From positions 4,894,501-4,958,500 of the forward strand of contig NC_068973.1 in assembly GCF_016808095.1 (NCBI RefSeq): DNA of 64,000 nucleotides, in the 5' to 3' direction. Shown piece after piece: positions 53,061 to 64,000 of the stretch. The notes under the pieces are model-generated. The model ran no database searches, was not told the DNA's origin, and worked only from the letters and a program-made list of their open reading frames with translations. Each line of letters starts with the position of its first letter. The first letter of the stretch is position 1. The stretch is from Vigna angularis (lineage: Eukaryota; Streptophyta; Magnoliopsida; Fabales; Fabaceae). The position numbers and the translations under genes were made by a program.

Positions 53061-55337
53061 ATGGTTTCAATGTCGCTCTGTCTTTCTTCTTCCTTTATTC
53101 CTTCTCCCATTCCCCATACCAAATTTCCCACAGCTGAAGATCCGATTTTTCGGGTCACCCGCTTCTCAGTTTCTGCTCCGTCAAAAACCAGTGTCTCTGC
53201 CTCTTCTACCCGAAAACCAGCTCCAGCAACCAAAACCAGAAACCCGAAAGATAAGGAATTTTCCCAAACACTGTTCTTTGAGGATATGGAGGAGACACCC
53301 ATCAAGAAGAAGAAGAAAAAGAAGGAGAAAAGGAAGAGTGATAAAGTGTGGGTTCACACTCTCCCCGAAGTCTTATACTATCACATTCATAAGAAGAACT
53401 GGGCTATTACCCTTGAGGTCAGTCATCACCCCTTTGTGCTTCATAAACTCCATCCTTTTCTTTTTGGGCTGAAAAACATTTGTTGATTGAATACTTGGAA
53501 TTTGATATTCTTATGTCCAATTAATTGAAGGTCTTTTGGTTTATGTTGATTTCATTGGGGTGCTACATTAGTATGACACTACTACCTTTAATACTAGTTT
53601 TGAAAGTTCAAAAGTGATCCATGGATACGCTTTGCTCCTATACACATAGAGAGAGAAGTGCTGATGTGATAAATAAACAAAGAAAGTTATTATATAATAA
53701 TTTCATTTTTAAGTGACTATTGTACTAGAAGAAACTGATATGTGTTTGTTTACGTGATTCAAAAACATTTTCTTAATTAAAAAACAAATTAGTAAGAAAG
53801 AGGAGGAGGGTAACCCTATTGAAGGATAAACTGCCATTACCAAATTTCTAAGAGTATTTTTTTGTCCCAAAAATTTCATAAAACATCATTCCATGGCTTT
53901 TCAACTTTCTTCTATCTTCTGCTGCTTCTTTAAATAAGTCTATCTAAACATGAAACATTACTAATAAGTGATTATTTTATTAAAAAAAAGTACTCTTTTC
54001 TTAAAAAAGTTTAAACAAATATACATAATGTGATGTGAATAGAGGACATAGTCACATAAAAATGAGAGGTTTCAATGAAGTGTTTTAAGGTAGTTGGTGT
54101 AAAAATCGACAAAATTTTTCTTACATAGTGATTTGCTATTGTTTTACACTCGCTCGCAATACATATCTTCTTTTCTCATGAGTTTTATACTCAAATCTCA
54201 ATTAGCATTTTTAATGAACAGTTATTTGGCATGCTTAGAGGGCAACCCTATTACCAACCCAGAGAAGATACTTACATGAGACTCATTGTGTTGCTTGGAA
54301 AATCTGGCCAACCACATCGAGCCAATGAGCTTTTTAGCTCTATACATGAAGATGGTTGTGAAAGTACTGAACTTTACACGGCCTTAATTGCAGCCTATTG
54401 TCGAAATAATCTTGTTGATGAGGCATTGTCGATTCTTGATGAGATGATGAACATCCCCAATTGCCAGCCTGATATCATAACTTACCTTACCTTGATGGAA
54501 GCTCTTGTGGATGCTTTGAAGTTTGAAATGGTTGAGTTGGTGTATGATAAAATGATTGAAAGATCTATCATGCCAAACACTCCTACCCAGAACCTCCTCC
54601 TTAGTTGTTATGGTAAGGCTGGGAAGTTTGATCAGATGGAGAAGATAGTGTCAAGTATGATGGAGAGCACTACATGCAAGCCTGATGTTTGGACAATGAA
54701 CGCGGTCATCAGTGTCTTTCGCGATGAGGGTCTGATTGATCTGATGGAGAAATGGTATGAGAAGTTTTGTAGTTTTGGGATACAACCACAAAGAAGCACT
54801 TTTAATATTTTAATGGGAGCTTATAGTAAAAAAAGAATGTATGATAAAATGTCATCAGTTATGCAGTGTATGCACAAGGAAAAATGTCCATGGACAACTC
54901 CAACTTACAACTTTGTGATTGAGGCGTTTGCAGATGTAGGTGATGCTGCAAACATGGAACGTGCATATGATCAAATGGTTGCTGAGGGTTTGAAAGCAGA
55001 TACCAAGACTTTGTGCTGCCTTATCAATGGCTACGCTAAGGCAGGAATCTTCTATAAAGTAATGAGCAGTGTTGTTTTGGCTGAGAAGCTTCAGATACAT
55101 ATGAATACTCCATTTTACAATGCAGTTATATCTGCCTGTGCCAAAGAGGATTCTTTGATTGAAATGGAAAGATTTTTCAAGCGTATGAAAGAAAAAGAAT
55201 GTCAACCAGATGACACTACATACTCTGTCATGATTGAAGCATACGGAAAAGCAAATATGAATGATAAAATATACTATTTGGAGCAAGAAAAACAGATGAT
55301 GATATCTGATGAGAAAATTTTGAATGAGCCTCAGTAG
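53061..55337 (+). CDS. EMB2750: Chloroplast pentatricopeptide repeat protein, EMB2750/AtPPR2 (At3g06430) orthologue
   Basis: Two exons, 53061-53417 and 54222-55337, joined in phase (LE|LFGMLRG) to give 490 aa. The Ser/Pro-rich N-terminus beginning MVSMSLCLSSSF is a plausible plastid transit peptide, followed by a lysine run (KKKKKKKEKRK) and then P-type PPR repeats to the end. The blocks LIVLLGKSGQPHRANELF, CKPDVWTMNAVISVF, KKRMYDKMSSVM, CPWTTPTYNFVIEAFADVG and ADTKTLCCLINGYA agree closely with Arabidopsis At3g06430 as I remember it. That protein is reported to be needed for embryo development and to associate with plastid 23S rRNA. ATG 53061 is chosen because it matches the family N-terminus; an in-frame ATG at 52998 would add 21 residues. 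The 804-bp intron is in the expected position near the first repeats. Confidence 0.92.
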
Positions 55338-55870
55338 ACAACCTTTGATTGATACGCAGTATAAATAAAGGTCTGAATGCTAATTCATCTACCACCCCTC
55401 CATTCTTTTGAAGAAGCAGTTGGGTAGTTTTGCTTCTTTTTTCACAGTGAATGACAACTACTTCCTAACTTGTGTAGGTTTATAGTAAATATTGTTGGCA
55501 TCATTTTTGTGTTTTGATGCCAGATGTATGGTCCTTCAAAGATACAATGGAATCTTGAGCATCTCAAAATGACAATAATATTTTGGTGGCATTGAAATTT
55601 CTGTTGAAAGCTGGCCTTTTACAGTGATTACATCACTCAAAGGTTATCTATTCATGGGCGTCAATTCACTTTTATCATCAGTGAAGACTACGAAATTCCT
55701 GCATTTTGATATATTTCTTTTTCCCTTGTGATAGTAGCAGAAAATTGTGCTGTTTTTTTGGTTGGTGTTCTATTTGGATTACAATTGTAATCAACCTAGA
55801 TTTTACTTAATATAAACAGGAGTATTTATATATCAATTGTTTACAACTTTGTCTTTGAAAATATATGTTG
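55338..55870 (+). other. Probable 3' UTR of the PPR gene
   Basis: Balanced, transcript-like sequence follows the stop. AATATAAACAGG near 55809 and AATAAAGG near 55364 are possible polyadenylation elements. No frame is supported. Confidence 0.4.
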
Positions 55871-55984
55871 TCCTTTTTGTCTCGTCACTCCTTAAAATTT
55901 GAACATATTATCTGAGTAATATCATCTGAAGTGGCTCGTGAACTGTCATTACTGCTTCTTAAGAGTTTCCTTTATATAGTCCTC

Positions 55985-56290
55985 ATACATATACATACAC
56001 ACATGTGAACATATTGATGTTGTCCTAGACTTTTGGTGCAAGCCAATTTGGATAGGACCTTGACTCTATTATTTTGCTCTTTAGGAAGGTGTTTGATTTT
56101 GAACTCTTTGAAGTTACCCTTGTAACTTTTACAATGTGATACAAAGGTTCTTTGGCTTGAAAGTCTGCTTTGAATTGTGCTTTGTTTCTTTATCGACAAA
56201 GAGTGATTCTACTATTAGAGTAAATTGACTCAAGTATGGTTTTATAAGCTAATTCAAATTTGTAGAGCTATTGTACCACTATGGTTAGAG
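55985..56290 (-). pseudogene. Degraded Ty3/gypsy RNase H fragment
   Basis: On the minus strand the frame reads GNFKEFKIKHLPKEQN, then NRVKVLSKLACTKSLGQHQ, which matches the end of the RNase H domain of plant gypsy polyproteins (typical pattern: F.L.HVPREQN.RAD.L.KLAS). The expected Ala-Asp after Arg is changed to Val-Lys, and no flanking reverse transcriptase or integrase is readable, so it is a dead fragment. It lies in the spacer between two convergent genes. Confidence 0.75.
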
Positions 56291-57680
56291 GTTTTCAAGC
56301 TAGAGGCAAAGGTATGTCATTGATTTGGTGTTATTGTCTAAGGATCTCCATGTCGTTTGTTTTTCTTTACATTGTCTTGTGACACTCATTTCTTTAAGTT
56401 GTAATGTCTCATTACGAAATTGCAAAGTCTTATTATGTGCATGTACTCATCGGATTTTCCTTGCATTTACTCGATATGAGCTTTAAGGGTATTAAATATG
56501 AATGATACATTTACGGTTTTGCTCGATGAATTTCATAGATTTTAACTTTTCGTCAAACCCATAAACCTTTGAGACGGAATAAGTTTTTAGCAATGTTTTA
56601 AAACATGTCCAATGTTCTCACCAGAAATTGAGTATCATTACTCGAATTATCATCAAAATGTTTGTCCTCCTTTATGAAAAATATTTGATATTGACTTAAT
56701 AAATAATCTAAGTACTTTGAGATAAGAAAACGAACATTTTAGAAGAACTAAAATAAAATAATAAAGAAAACAACAAATATTTATAAGAACAAGGTAGGAA
56801 TAAAAAATAAAAATAACTATTTCAAAAACCTTTTCAATAATACGATGGTTGTACATTATATTCAATAAATATAATAATCAAAATCAATAATATATAAAAA
56901 CATACTTTTATTTGTATATGTAAATATTATATATTAATAACATTATTAAGCACTAACTTAATGTTTGTCTTTAGTTCTATTTTAGTTATATACATTTATT
57001 TTTTATTTTAACTTTGTATAACTTTAAAAGATTGTTATAAAAATAATAAAAAACATTTTAGTTATATATGATCATATTAAGCAAAACTCGTGAAATTGTA
57101 TTAAAAATTTTAATTAAGGATATAAGTTAAAAGATAAGTTTTTATTTATTGTATTCATTTTTATGTATTTCTTTGTGTGTACAGGCAAATAAGTGAAATA
57201 ATGTTTTCATCCCATTTACTAGCTTGTTGGCATTCGTTTTACAATTGTAAACGGTTGGATATATGATCTACATATGTAATTGCTGCAGCTGAAGTATCAG
57301 ATATCATACTGATATTTTAGCTCAGTTATGGATGCATTAGAACAAAAGTAATGTGAAGAATATGTAATTTACTATGGTTGTTTGTTCTCAAGGTTACACA
57401 AGGTGCGATGGTATATTCCATGTAATCTGCTATGGTCCAATTACACCATTTACAACAGAAAAAAAAGTTATGTTTCTTTTCATTTCATTTTCTTTCTCCT
57501 TTATCTTATGAGGCCATTTTCCATTGCATGCAGTCCAATTTCCCAATGCTGCAGCTTTAGCTTTAATGGACAATGATGAGCATTTTGGTCAGCTTTCAAC
57601 TCCTCGTGCCTTTTTCATAATGAAGTCATTGTTTCCCCAACATTAGCCTTCGTAAGTTATATTGGTGCATTCATCATTCA
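56291..57680. other. Spacer and 3' flank of the CCDC174 gene
   Basis: AT-rich DNA with no recognised gene; 57400-57680 is less AT-rich and probably holds the 3' UTR of the minus-strand CCDC174-family gene. The end of that UTR cannot be placed. Confidence 0.45.
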
Positions 57681-60255
57681 TCACGTTTGTTTATTTTCAG
57701 ATCCAGATATAACAGATGAGGCTTTGAGTTGTTCCACCTTCTTTCGAAGATAGGCTTGTTTAAGTTTCTCACGATGAGCAGCCACCTGCTCCTGCCTTCT
57801 AAGTTTAATTTCAGAAGCCTTCTCTCTTGCTTGATTAACTTCTTCATGAACTTCCCTACCAATCAAGATCAATTAAACGATTAGATTAACAAAGACTCAC
57901 CATTTTAGTGAGATAATTAACCAAGAAAAATCATGAAAATATTAAAACATAGCAGAAGCCGACCTCGCCCTCAATTTTAAAAAATAAAATAAAATGTATA
58001 TAACCTTGTTCATCTGTAGCCACCATGTTTATCTCAAAAAGACCAAACGGGAGATCTTTGTACTCCATTTATTCAACAGGCTCAAGCTAGGAAGAATTGA
58101 TACTTACACTACTACTAGTGTATTACCTTAACACTTTATAACACTACATCATAATTATTACAAATTTCTAATATTCTCTCTTCAATATAGTTTCATGCAA
58201 AATAAGTGAACTTGGACCATGGCCAGTTTACAACTCACCCAGCCCAAACCGGCAAAAACAAAATATAGCTCTGGAACAGTCAACAATTTCAGTATACAAG
58301 TATAGTTTAGTTATCTATATCAGATAGCACCTCGTAGTGGCCAACTCTAACAATGCTACAGCGGGAAGAGAGATGACCACAACTTAAAATATTATAATAC
58401 AAGCTAATAGTGTGTGTGTGTGTGTGCCACTATTTAAAGAAATCTCAATTAATGTAAGACACACACAAATACTAAAAACACAAACAAAATACCCAAATTT
58501 AAAGAAATTCATGATAAATAATAAGTCAGTGCACACACACAATGACCATTAATGTAGTAGGAGCAAGAAGAACAAAAGTACTAAGAATAAGAAAGATAAT
58601 GGTGAAATTAATAAAAGAAGAACATAACAAAAGTCAAATCAAAGACAACTTTTTTGTGGAATATTTTACCCCGAAAAAGAACAAATGATGGTGTTACAGG
58701 GTTAAACTGGGTTTTTGGAGGCTATATCATGGATGCGCCACTATATCACGGACAAAAAAAGTCATGCATGTTGAACAAAACATACAAGAAAAAATCCAAT
58801 GATCATTTATTATCTTCTAAATCCAAGTCATCTTCATCATTTACGGCTAAGGATTCACTTTTGGACAATGAAATCTCAATAACAGCACCCCAGAAGGTCC
58901 TAATTTCCTATGTTCAGAGGGTTCTTCTGCATCAACAGGCAGTGCCACTATAGTTGATATCAGATCGTTATTTGATCCGCTAAGCCACATCACCAAACCA
59001 CTCCCCTACAGAAGCCCCCTGTGAGAGGCAGGTGCTGCTCTTATATGCCACTATAGCAAATGATTTAAAACCCTGATTATAATACTGCCATAGTTTTCCT
59101 ATTCTAGTTTTGATGGAAGTAAAACTTCTAGACAAGGAAACTCCACAAGGCAAACCCATAGCATACAAGCAAATAGGGTGTTCGGTTAAGCATTAGAACC
59201 ATACAATAGGGATCCAAAACATGAAAACTGTAAGCATATATATAGCTTCCGTTGGGCTCGGGTATCAAATCAAACGTGAAAATCCACTGACACACCATGC
59301 TTCTAAGAGAAAAATAAGAAAAAATGAAATGTTCATTAGTTAAAACTAGCCTATTGTAGAAGTTCTCTCCTATAGCCTCTTATTATTTTTAACGTGTACA
59401 TTTAACTAATTGTAGCTGACAGAGAAGCTCGTTTCTTTTTTTCAGTAAGAAGTGCTTATAAAGAAATTTGTCCAAACAAAACCTTAATCTAAGAACAAAG
59501 AGATCCAATCACATAATGCAAGAGAAAAACATGAACCCCATACCTAATATTGCGCTTATAATCAGCAGTGTCAAAAGCTCCAACCGTTCGCCCAGGCCCA
59601 ACAGGCTTCAAGTTAAACTGCAAGGAAGCATCACCATCATCATCCCTAACAGCACCATCATCTTTTTCTAGCAACACATCGCGGCCCGGTAGCGCTGGTG
59701 GTGGCGGTGGCAACTCATCATGCTCAACGCCCTTACGAAAAAAGTCCACACAATACTTCTCTTGATCCTCTTCGTCAGACAACTCTCCCTTCACCAACTT
59801 CTCATACAGTTCAGCCTTCCTCTCCAGCGCCGCATAGCTCGCCGTTCCATCACGCACTGCTTTCAACTCCAGCTTGTCCCTGACACCAAAATCACCACAA
59901 TTTCCAAATAATCATCAAAATACTGAATAAATAAGAACAAAAAACGAAAAGAAAGTAAAGGAACGATACGATACTTGTGAGCGCGTGCATCGACGCCACG
60001 GTTTTTGACGGATAAGGGATCTTTGGGAGCGATTTTGCTCTTGGCGCGTTGATACTCCACATCAGGACCTGACAATTCCCGTGACTTTCTGGAATCTTCC
60101 TGAGACTTGTAAAGTTCTGCCTTCAGTTCAACGATTGAGGAGGCGCCAACGCCCGCTATGGCTCGGTGCTTCTTCGGCATTATCGACGATTCCGTTAGCC
60201 ATCCCAGCGATTCCGTCACCATCCTCTTCTTCCCAGCTCCCTCTTCACCCGCCAT
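57681..60255 (-). CDS. CCDC174: CCDC174-family nuclear coiled-coil protein
   Basis: Three exons on the minus strand, 60255-59975, 59879-59544 and 57855-57681, join in phase (AHK|DKLELKAV and DYKRNIR|REVHEEVNQ) to give 263 aa. Features in order: a basic N-terminus; SSIVELKAELYKSQED, the conserved CCDC174-like start; NRGVDARAHKDKLEL; an alpha-helical ALERKAELYEKL segment with acidic GELSDEEDQEKYCVDF; a proline run (PPPPPALPG); a second acidic stretch; VGPGRTVGAFDTADYKRNIR; and a charged C-terminal coiled coil (REVHEEVNQAREKASEIKLRRQEQVAAHREKL region). In animals the homologue is nuclear and linked to the exon junction complex and splicing; the plant role is inferred. Intron 2 (about 1.69 kb) holds transposon-like sequence. 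The start ATG gives the only long N-terminal frame. The 3' end is convergent with the PPR gene. Confidence 0.9.
58410..58425. repeat. Short (TG)n microsatellite in CCDC174 intron 2
   Basis: Eight uninterrupted TG dinucleotides. Confidence 0.95.
58697..59075. mobile_element. Possible hAT-like element in CCDC174 intron 2
   Basis: The left tip CAGGGTTAAACTGGG and the reverse complement of the right tip (CAGGGTTTTAAATCATTTGC) share the CAGGGTT start of several legume hAT elements, and CCACTATA words occur near both ends. No 8-bp target duplication is evident. The 99-codon frame at 58654-58953 overlaps it and is not supported as a gene. Confidence 0.35.
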
Positions 60256-61422
60256 GGTTTTTCTGCAAACAATTTTTCTCGCTAGGGTTTCTATTCTATT
60301 TCGGATATCAAATTTGTTGCAAACGGAATAATAAATAATAAACAAAAGTAATTATCAACTTAAATAGAATTATCTTTGATAGAGAACATAGATGTACTCT
60401 ATACAAATATTAATAATTTAAGTTTATATATTCTACATCTTATTTTCTTATTATTTCCTATATGGTAAAATACTAATATAAAAAATATAATATATTCTCG
60501 GTATATACCGATAGCAATAATATGACCTATGTCAAAACATGGAGAAATTAATCAGTCATTATCAAAATCAATTAAATATATAATTAGTCTAAACACGTAT
60601 ATTTAAAGAAAATTGAATTATAATTAGTTTATAAAAAAATTAAAAATATGATTTTAAAACTTTTATTATACATTTATTACAATATTACCTATTTTTACTG
60701 ATCAAACTTTAAATAACCTTAACATTAAATTACTTCTAACAAATATTTGTCGAAGGGTTATAAACAGTTTACCTTAACCCACACAAAAATAGCATCGAAG
60801 TACGTAACAAAAAAAATTATTTAAGCCCCAAAACATATAAAAATATTATACATTATTTAATAATTACAGATAAAATCTTATTTGACTTTTGAAGTTATCA
60901 TTGAGCATGCGGGTAATGTTTGTGATTATGCAAGTTACTAATGGTGTATCGAATATTAAGCTTAATTCGATTTTGTAATTGAATGATTTTACTTTAATGC
61001 CGATAGTGATATGCTCTATGAAAGGACGTATTTAAAGAATATTTAACTAGCTAAAATAAATTTAATTTAATTCGATATGCTATCACATTAATCTAGGTTT
61101 TGTTAATTAAGAATGTATAGCGTTGGAGTTGAAAATCTAGATAAATTCATTATTAACTCGATAAAATAAAATAAAATAAAAACTTTCTTAGATTAGGTTG
61201 TATTTTTATTAAGATTGTTACAACAGAACAACTCTTAATAAATTTAATCATTTAAATCATAAGTTTTGGTTTTATTTTTCTAATAAAATGTGTAATTTTA
61301 AAACACTTTTTTATTAGATTTCTAATGAAGACTTTGAAACAAATACATTATAGTATTTAATATTTAAATAATTAACTAATTAATATTACTATTACTATTA
61401 TTATTATTTACTATTATTAATA
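60256..61422. other. 5' flank of CCDC174 and AT-rich spacer
   Basis: 60256-60340 is probably leader. Beyond it the DNA is AT-rich with no gene seen; 61377-61427 is an irregular (ATT)n run. Confidence 0.5.
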
Positions 61423-61427
61423 TTATT

Positions 61428-62623
61428 TGTCGCAACCGGAATTACGACAGGACGGCGAACCGAAATAAATTGTTTAAAAAAAAATGTTGGGAGTTGCCAC
61501 CATAACTTATTTTGGAAAACTATGAAAAATCATAAAATAAGACATGGTCTACGAAAATTGGATTTTGAGTTCGGAAATCGGCTACGCGTAGCGAAAGTAT
61601 TAACACCCTACCCAATATTTATAAATTTATTTGAAAATTATTATGGATAGTTTTAGATTTTTGAAAAGTGAACTCGACAAGGACTAACTTTGCTCCTACG
61701 TACATTTAGGATGGAAAATCACTTATAACATAGTTCACAAAAAAATGGTTTGTTTAATAATGTTGTCATTTTTTTGTTTTAAAGATTTTGTATTTTTTTA
61801 TTTTAAGAATTGTGGGAAAAAAGAAACAAACCGACCATAGGTCGGTACTTATACTCTTTATTTTATGATTTATTATTTTTTTAAAAGAAAATACATGATA
61901 AGAAAATATTTTTTATTTTTAGAATGATTTATTTATTATTTTTTTATAAATATCACGTTATGCGAATGATCTAACCAATACTAAAAGAGACGAGAGGAAA
62001 GATATTCTTTTTATGATTTTAAAAAACACATTATTTGTGTAGAGTAAAAATAATGTCTATTTGAAGAAAAAATGTCAAAGTACAATCAAAAGAAAACAAA
62101 AAGGTGTGGAGATGACATACATTCTTAGCTATTTCTACATCTCTCATTTTTTTTTCGGTCCCCTTTTCTTTGAGAAGGTGTATATTTATATACAGATAGT
62201 GTAATATTATGATAATATTGTTTTAATTGTAAATTAACTCACAATAAACAAAATAGAAAAGAAATGATATTGGTTGAAGAAAAACAAATCAAATAATAAT
62301 ATTCAAGACATTATAATTATTCTCATAAATTTTTCAATTTTTAAAATCATATTTTTTTCTCTACTTAAAAAGAAATTAACGGAACAAATTATAGTATAAT
62401 ATCAATATATTATTTTTAATTATTGTTTATCATTATTGATATATATTGATTCAAATTATTATGATATTAAACCTCCAAACTTAATATTTCAAAAATATTT
62501 TTTAATGTACTTTTTCTAAGAAAATTTATTTTATCATTTTTTTCTTTTTTTTTCTACCCACTATTAATTATTATTCTTCTATTCTTTTATTTTTATTTAT
62601 TTACTTACAATTGAGTGTTCACA
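61428..62623. mobile_element. Ogre/Tat-type LTR, probably solo
   Basis: It starts TGTCGCAACCGGAATT. The stretch at about 61440-61640 carries words seen widely in Tat/Ogre LTRs of dicots: ACGGCGAACC, GGGAGTTGCCACCATAA, ATGGTCTACGAAAATTGGAT and GGCTACGCG, then AGTATTAACACCCTACCC. CCGACCATAGGTCGG at about 61831 is a short palindrome. A candidate right end GTTCACA at 62623 is followed by TTATT, which also precedes the start (61423-61427); because the region is AT-rich this 5-bp match could be chance, so the right boundary is tentative. No primer-binding site or coding region follows, hence a solo LTR is favoured. Confidence 0.6.
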
Positions 62624-62628
62624 TTATT

Positions 62629-63414
62629 TAATAATTTCATCTAGATTTGCATATCAAATTCAAAATATAACACTCATCACTCAGTTAGCAAAAGATTAAA
62701 TTAAATTCGATCTAAGAAATATAAAATTCTATCAGATTGAATCCACTAATTATTTAATATTTAAATAATTGAATAATAGTTATTATTATTACTTATAATT
62801 TCAATATCATATTGAAAATACATAACTTATCAACCAGTAAGTAATTAAATTAAATTTGATTCTGTAAATTCAAATTCCAGGTAAGAAAAAAATTAATACG
62901 ACAAAATGAAAATTACATTCATTTATTCTACAAAAGCTCATAAATATTTCATATCAAAAAACAAATGAAAATTATTTTAGCAAACTTCCCAACCTCTTTT
63001 TTTTCAGACAAACTTTTTAAGTGAAATTCATTTAATTTCCATCATATATCATCATCCATTTGATGAATCACATTCTAAACAAGAGGCACAAGCATTTCCA
63101 CCATTAATTAAGAAAGAAACAATTTAGAAACTACCACAAGAGAATCAACAATGGTGGTGATGCAGAAGAATCAGGAACTGATCCCATTTATAAGTATCTA
63201 TACAAGAACCTTTAACTTCTTTACATGATAATGAATGAAAAAATAGGCAAGCAAAAAGAAAAGAAACATGAAGAACAAAAGCTAAGATGAATCCTAGACA
63301 GTTTCAATGTTATTCTCGTATAAGACTCTGATTCTGAATCAAGAATAACATTCAAAAAGCATCCTAAAAAACCACTATCTAAATTTTTCCTCAAAATGAA
63401 TCAGTGATACCCAA
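62629..63414 (-). other. Spacer and 3' UTR of the subtilase gene
   Basis: 62629-62990 is AT-rich spacer. About 63000-63414 is transcript-like and lies directly downstream of the minus-strand subtilase stop, so it is probably its 3' UTR. The cleavage site is not defined. Confidence 0.45.
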
Positions 63415-63842
63415 TTAACTTGTAGTGGTGTTAGATGAGATTTTAACCATGATTGAAATTGGAATGTTTAGCACATGACCTTGATTCCCAAACAGCCCAA
63501 TTCTCCCAAAGCTGGAAAGAGAGCTGTTAACTGTTGCATTCAAGAGCACAGACAAAATCTGCTTCTCACCACTGCCAATACTGAAGTGAGTTGGAAACAC
63601 TTTCAATGAAACTCCATAAGGAGCAGTCCAACCAACACTGTATGATTCATTTTGAGCAGTGTTTTGGACTGTCCTCTGCACTATTCTAGATTGGTTCAGC
63701 TTTGATATAGTGATTGAGGGCAGGTTCAGATCAGGACCATACACACTGGAATTGTAGAGTCCACAATTTTGACCAGTGTAGTTTAGCACCACAGGATATG
63801 AACCATTGATGCCACATAGAAATGACATATAATCATCATAAC
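63415..63842 (-). CDS. SBT2.5: Subtilisin-like protease, last exon only (SBT2.5/SBT2.6 type)
   Basis: Only the terminal exon is in the window: it starts after the acceptor TTTTTTGTAG with two bases completing a Gly codon and ends at TAA 63415-63417, encoding 142 residues. The translation (YDDYMSFLCGINGSYPVV, GPDLNLPSITISKLNQS, VGWTAPYGVSLKVFPTHF, GRIGLFGNQGHVLNIPISIM) is the C-terminal fibronectin-III-like domain of plant subtilases of subfamily 2, as in Arabidopsis SBT2.5/SBT2.6. The catalytic Asp, His and Ser lie in upstream exons outside the window. Several N-glycosylation sequons (NYT, NSS, NAT, NTT) fit a secreted protein. SBT2.5 versus SBT2.6 cannot be decided here. 63843-64000 is the preceding intron, incomplete. 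Confidence 0.9.
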
Positions 63843-64000
63843 CTACAAAAAATCATAAATATATTAATTTCACATGAAGTTAAGTTTAAACTAGTCTAAA
63901 ATACTTAATTACAAGTGGACAATTGCAGTTACATTATCCACTTCACTTATTCAATTATTGAACAATTTGACACCCCACATAAACTCAACAACTTCAAAGG

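Noticed and set aside
58654..58953. 99-codon frame in CCDC174 intron 2
   Set aside because: It overlaps a hAT-like repeat within an intron and resembles no protein family.

Overview
This is a plant nuclear window, most likely from a legume and probably Phaseoleae (Vigna/Phaseolus type). The evidence is very AT-rich intergenic DNA, long (TA)n tracts, GT-AG introns, five typical angiosperm genes, and repeat types common in legume genomes: long-LTR Ty3/gypsy copies, TRIMs, an Au-like SINE, AT-rich MITEs and an Ogre-like LTR. The species is an inference; no marker sequence is present.

Region by region. 1-16.6 kb is gene-free repeat DNA. It holds a 2.6-kb LTR at 2993-5616 with a Met-tRNA primer-binding site and a 35-bp minisatellite, bracketed by a ~660-bp direct duplication, plus a related LTR-like block at about 9.0-10.85 kb and several AT-rich MITEs. 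16.65-21.4 kb carries a complete eight-coding-segment-scale receptor-like kinase gene (+; seven coding exons, joined to 501 aa). 21.4-41.3 kb is again gene-free. It contains six of the window's (TA)n tracts (a seventh lies at 37.15 kb), a snap-back Mutator-type MITE with a 9-bp target duplication, a CACTA element nested in a ~2-kb long-TIR element, and a complete TRIM retroelement with a 5-bp target duplication.

41.4-51.8 kb holds a SQUAMOSA promoter-binding-like transcription factor of the large SPL1/SPL12 class (+; 10 coding exons, 1031 aa). Its introns carry a SINE, hAT-like elements and a degenerate TRIM-like repeat. 53.0-55.3 kb holds a plastid PPR protein matching Arabidopsis EMB2750/AtPPR2 (+; 2 exons, 490 aa). 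57.7-60.26 kb holds a CCDC174-family nuclear coiled-coil protein (-; 3 exons, 263 aa), convergent with the PPR gene, with a degraded retrotransposon RNase H fragment between them. 61.4-62.6 kb looks like an Ogre/Tat-type LTR. 63.4-63.84 kb is the last exon of a subtilisin-like protease (SBT2.5/2.6 type, -) that continues beyond the window.

The five genes have unrelated housekeeping or developmental roles and do not form a pathway; this is ordinary plant gene spacing. I did not find a previously undescribed biological system. The most interesting signals are splice-related oddities in the kinase gene (a decayed duplicate of the activation-segment exon that ends in a stop, tandem acceptors 13 nt apart, and a stop formed by reading through the last donor) and several transposons with clean, readable ends. 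Exon boundaries were placed by hand from splice consensus, reading frame and remembered family sequence; no alignment program or database was used.
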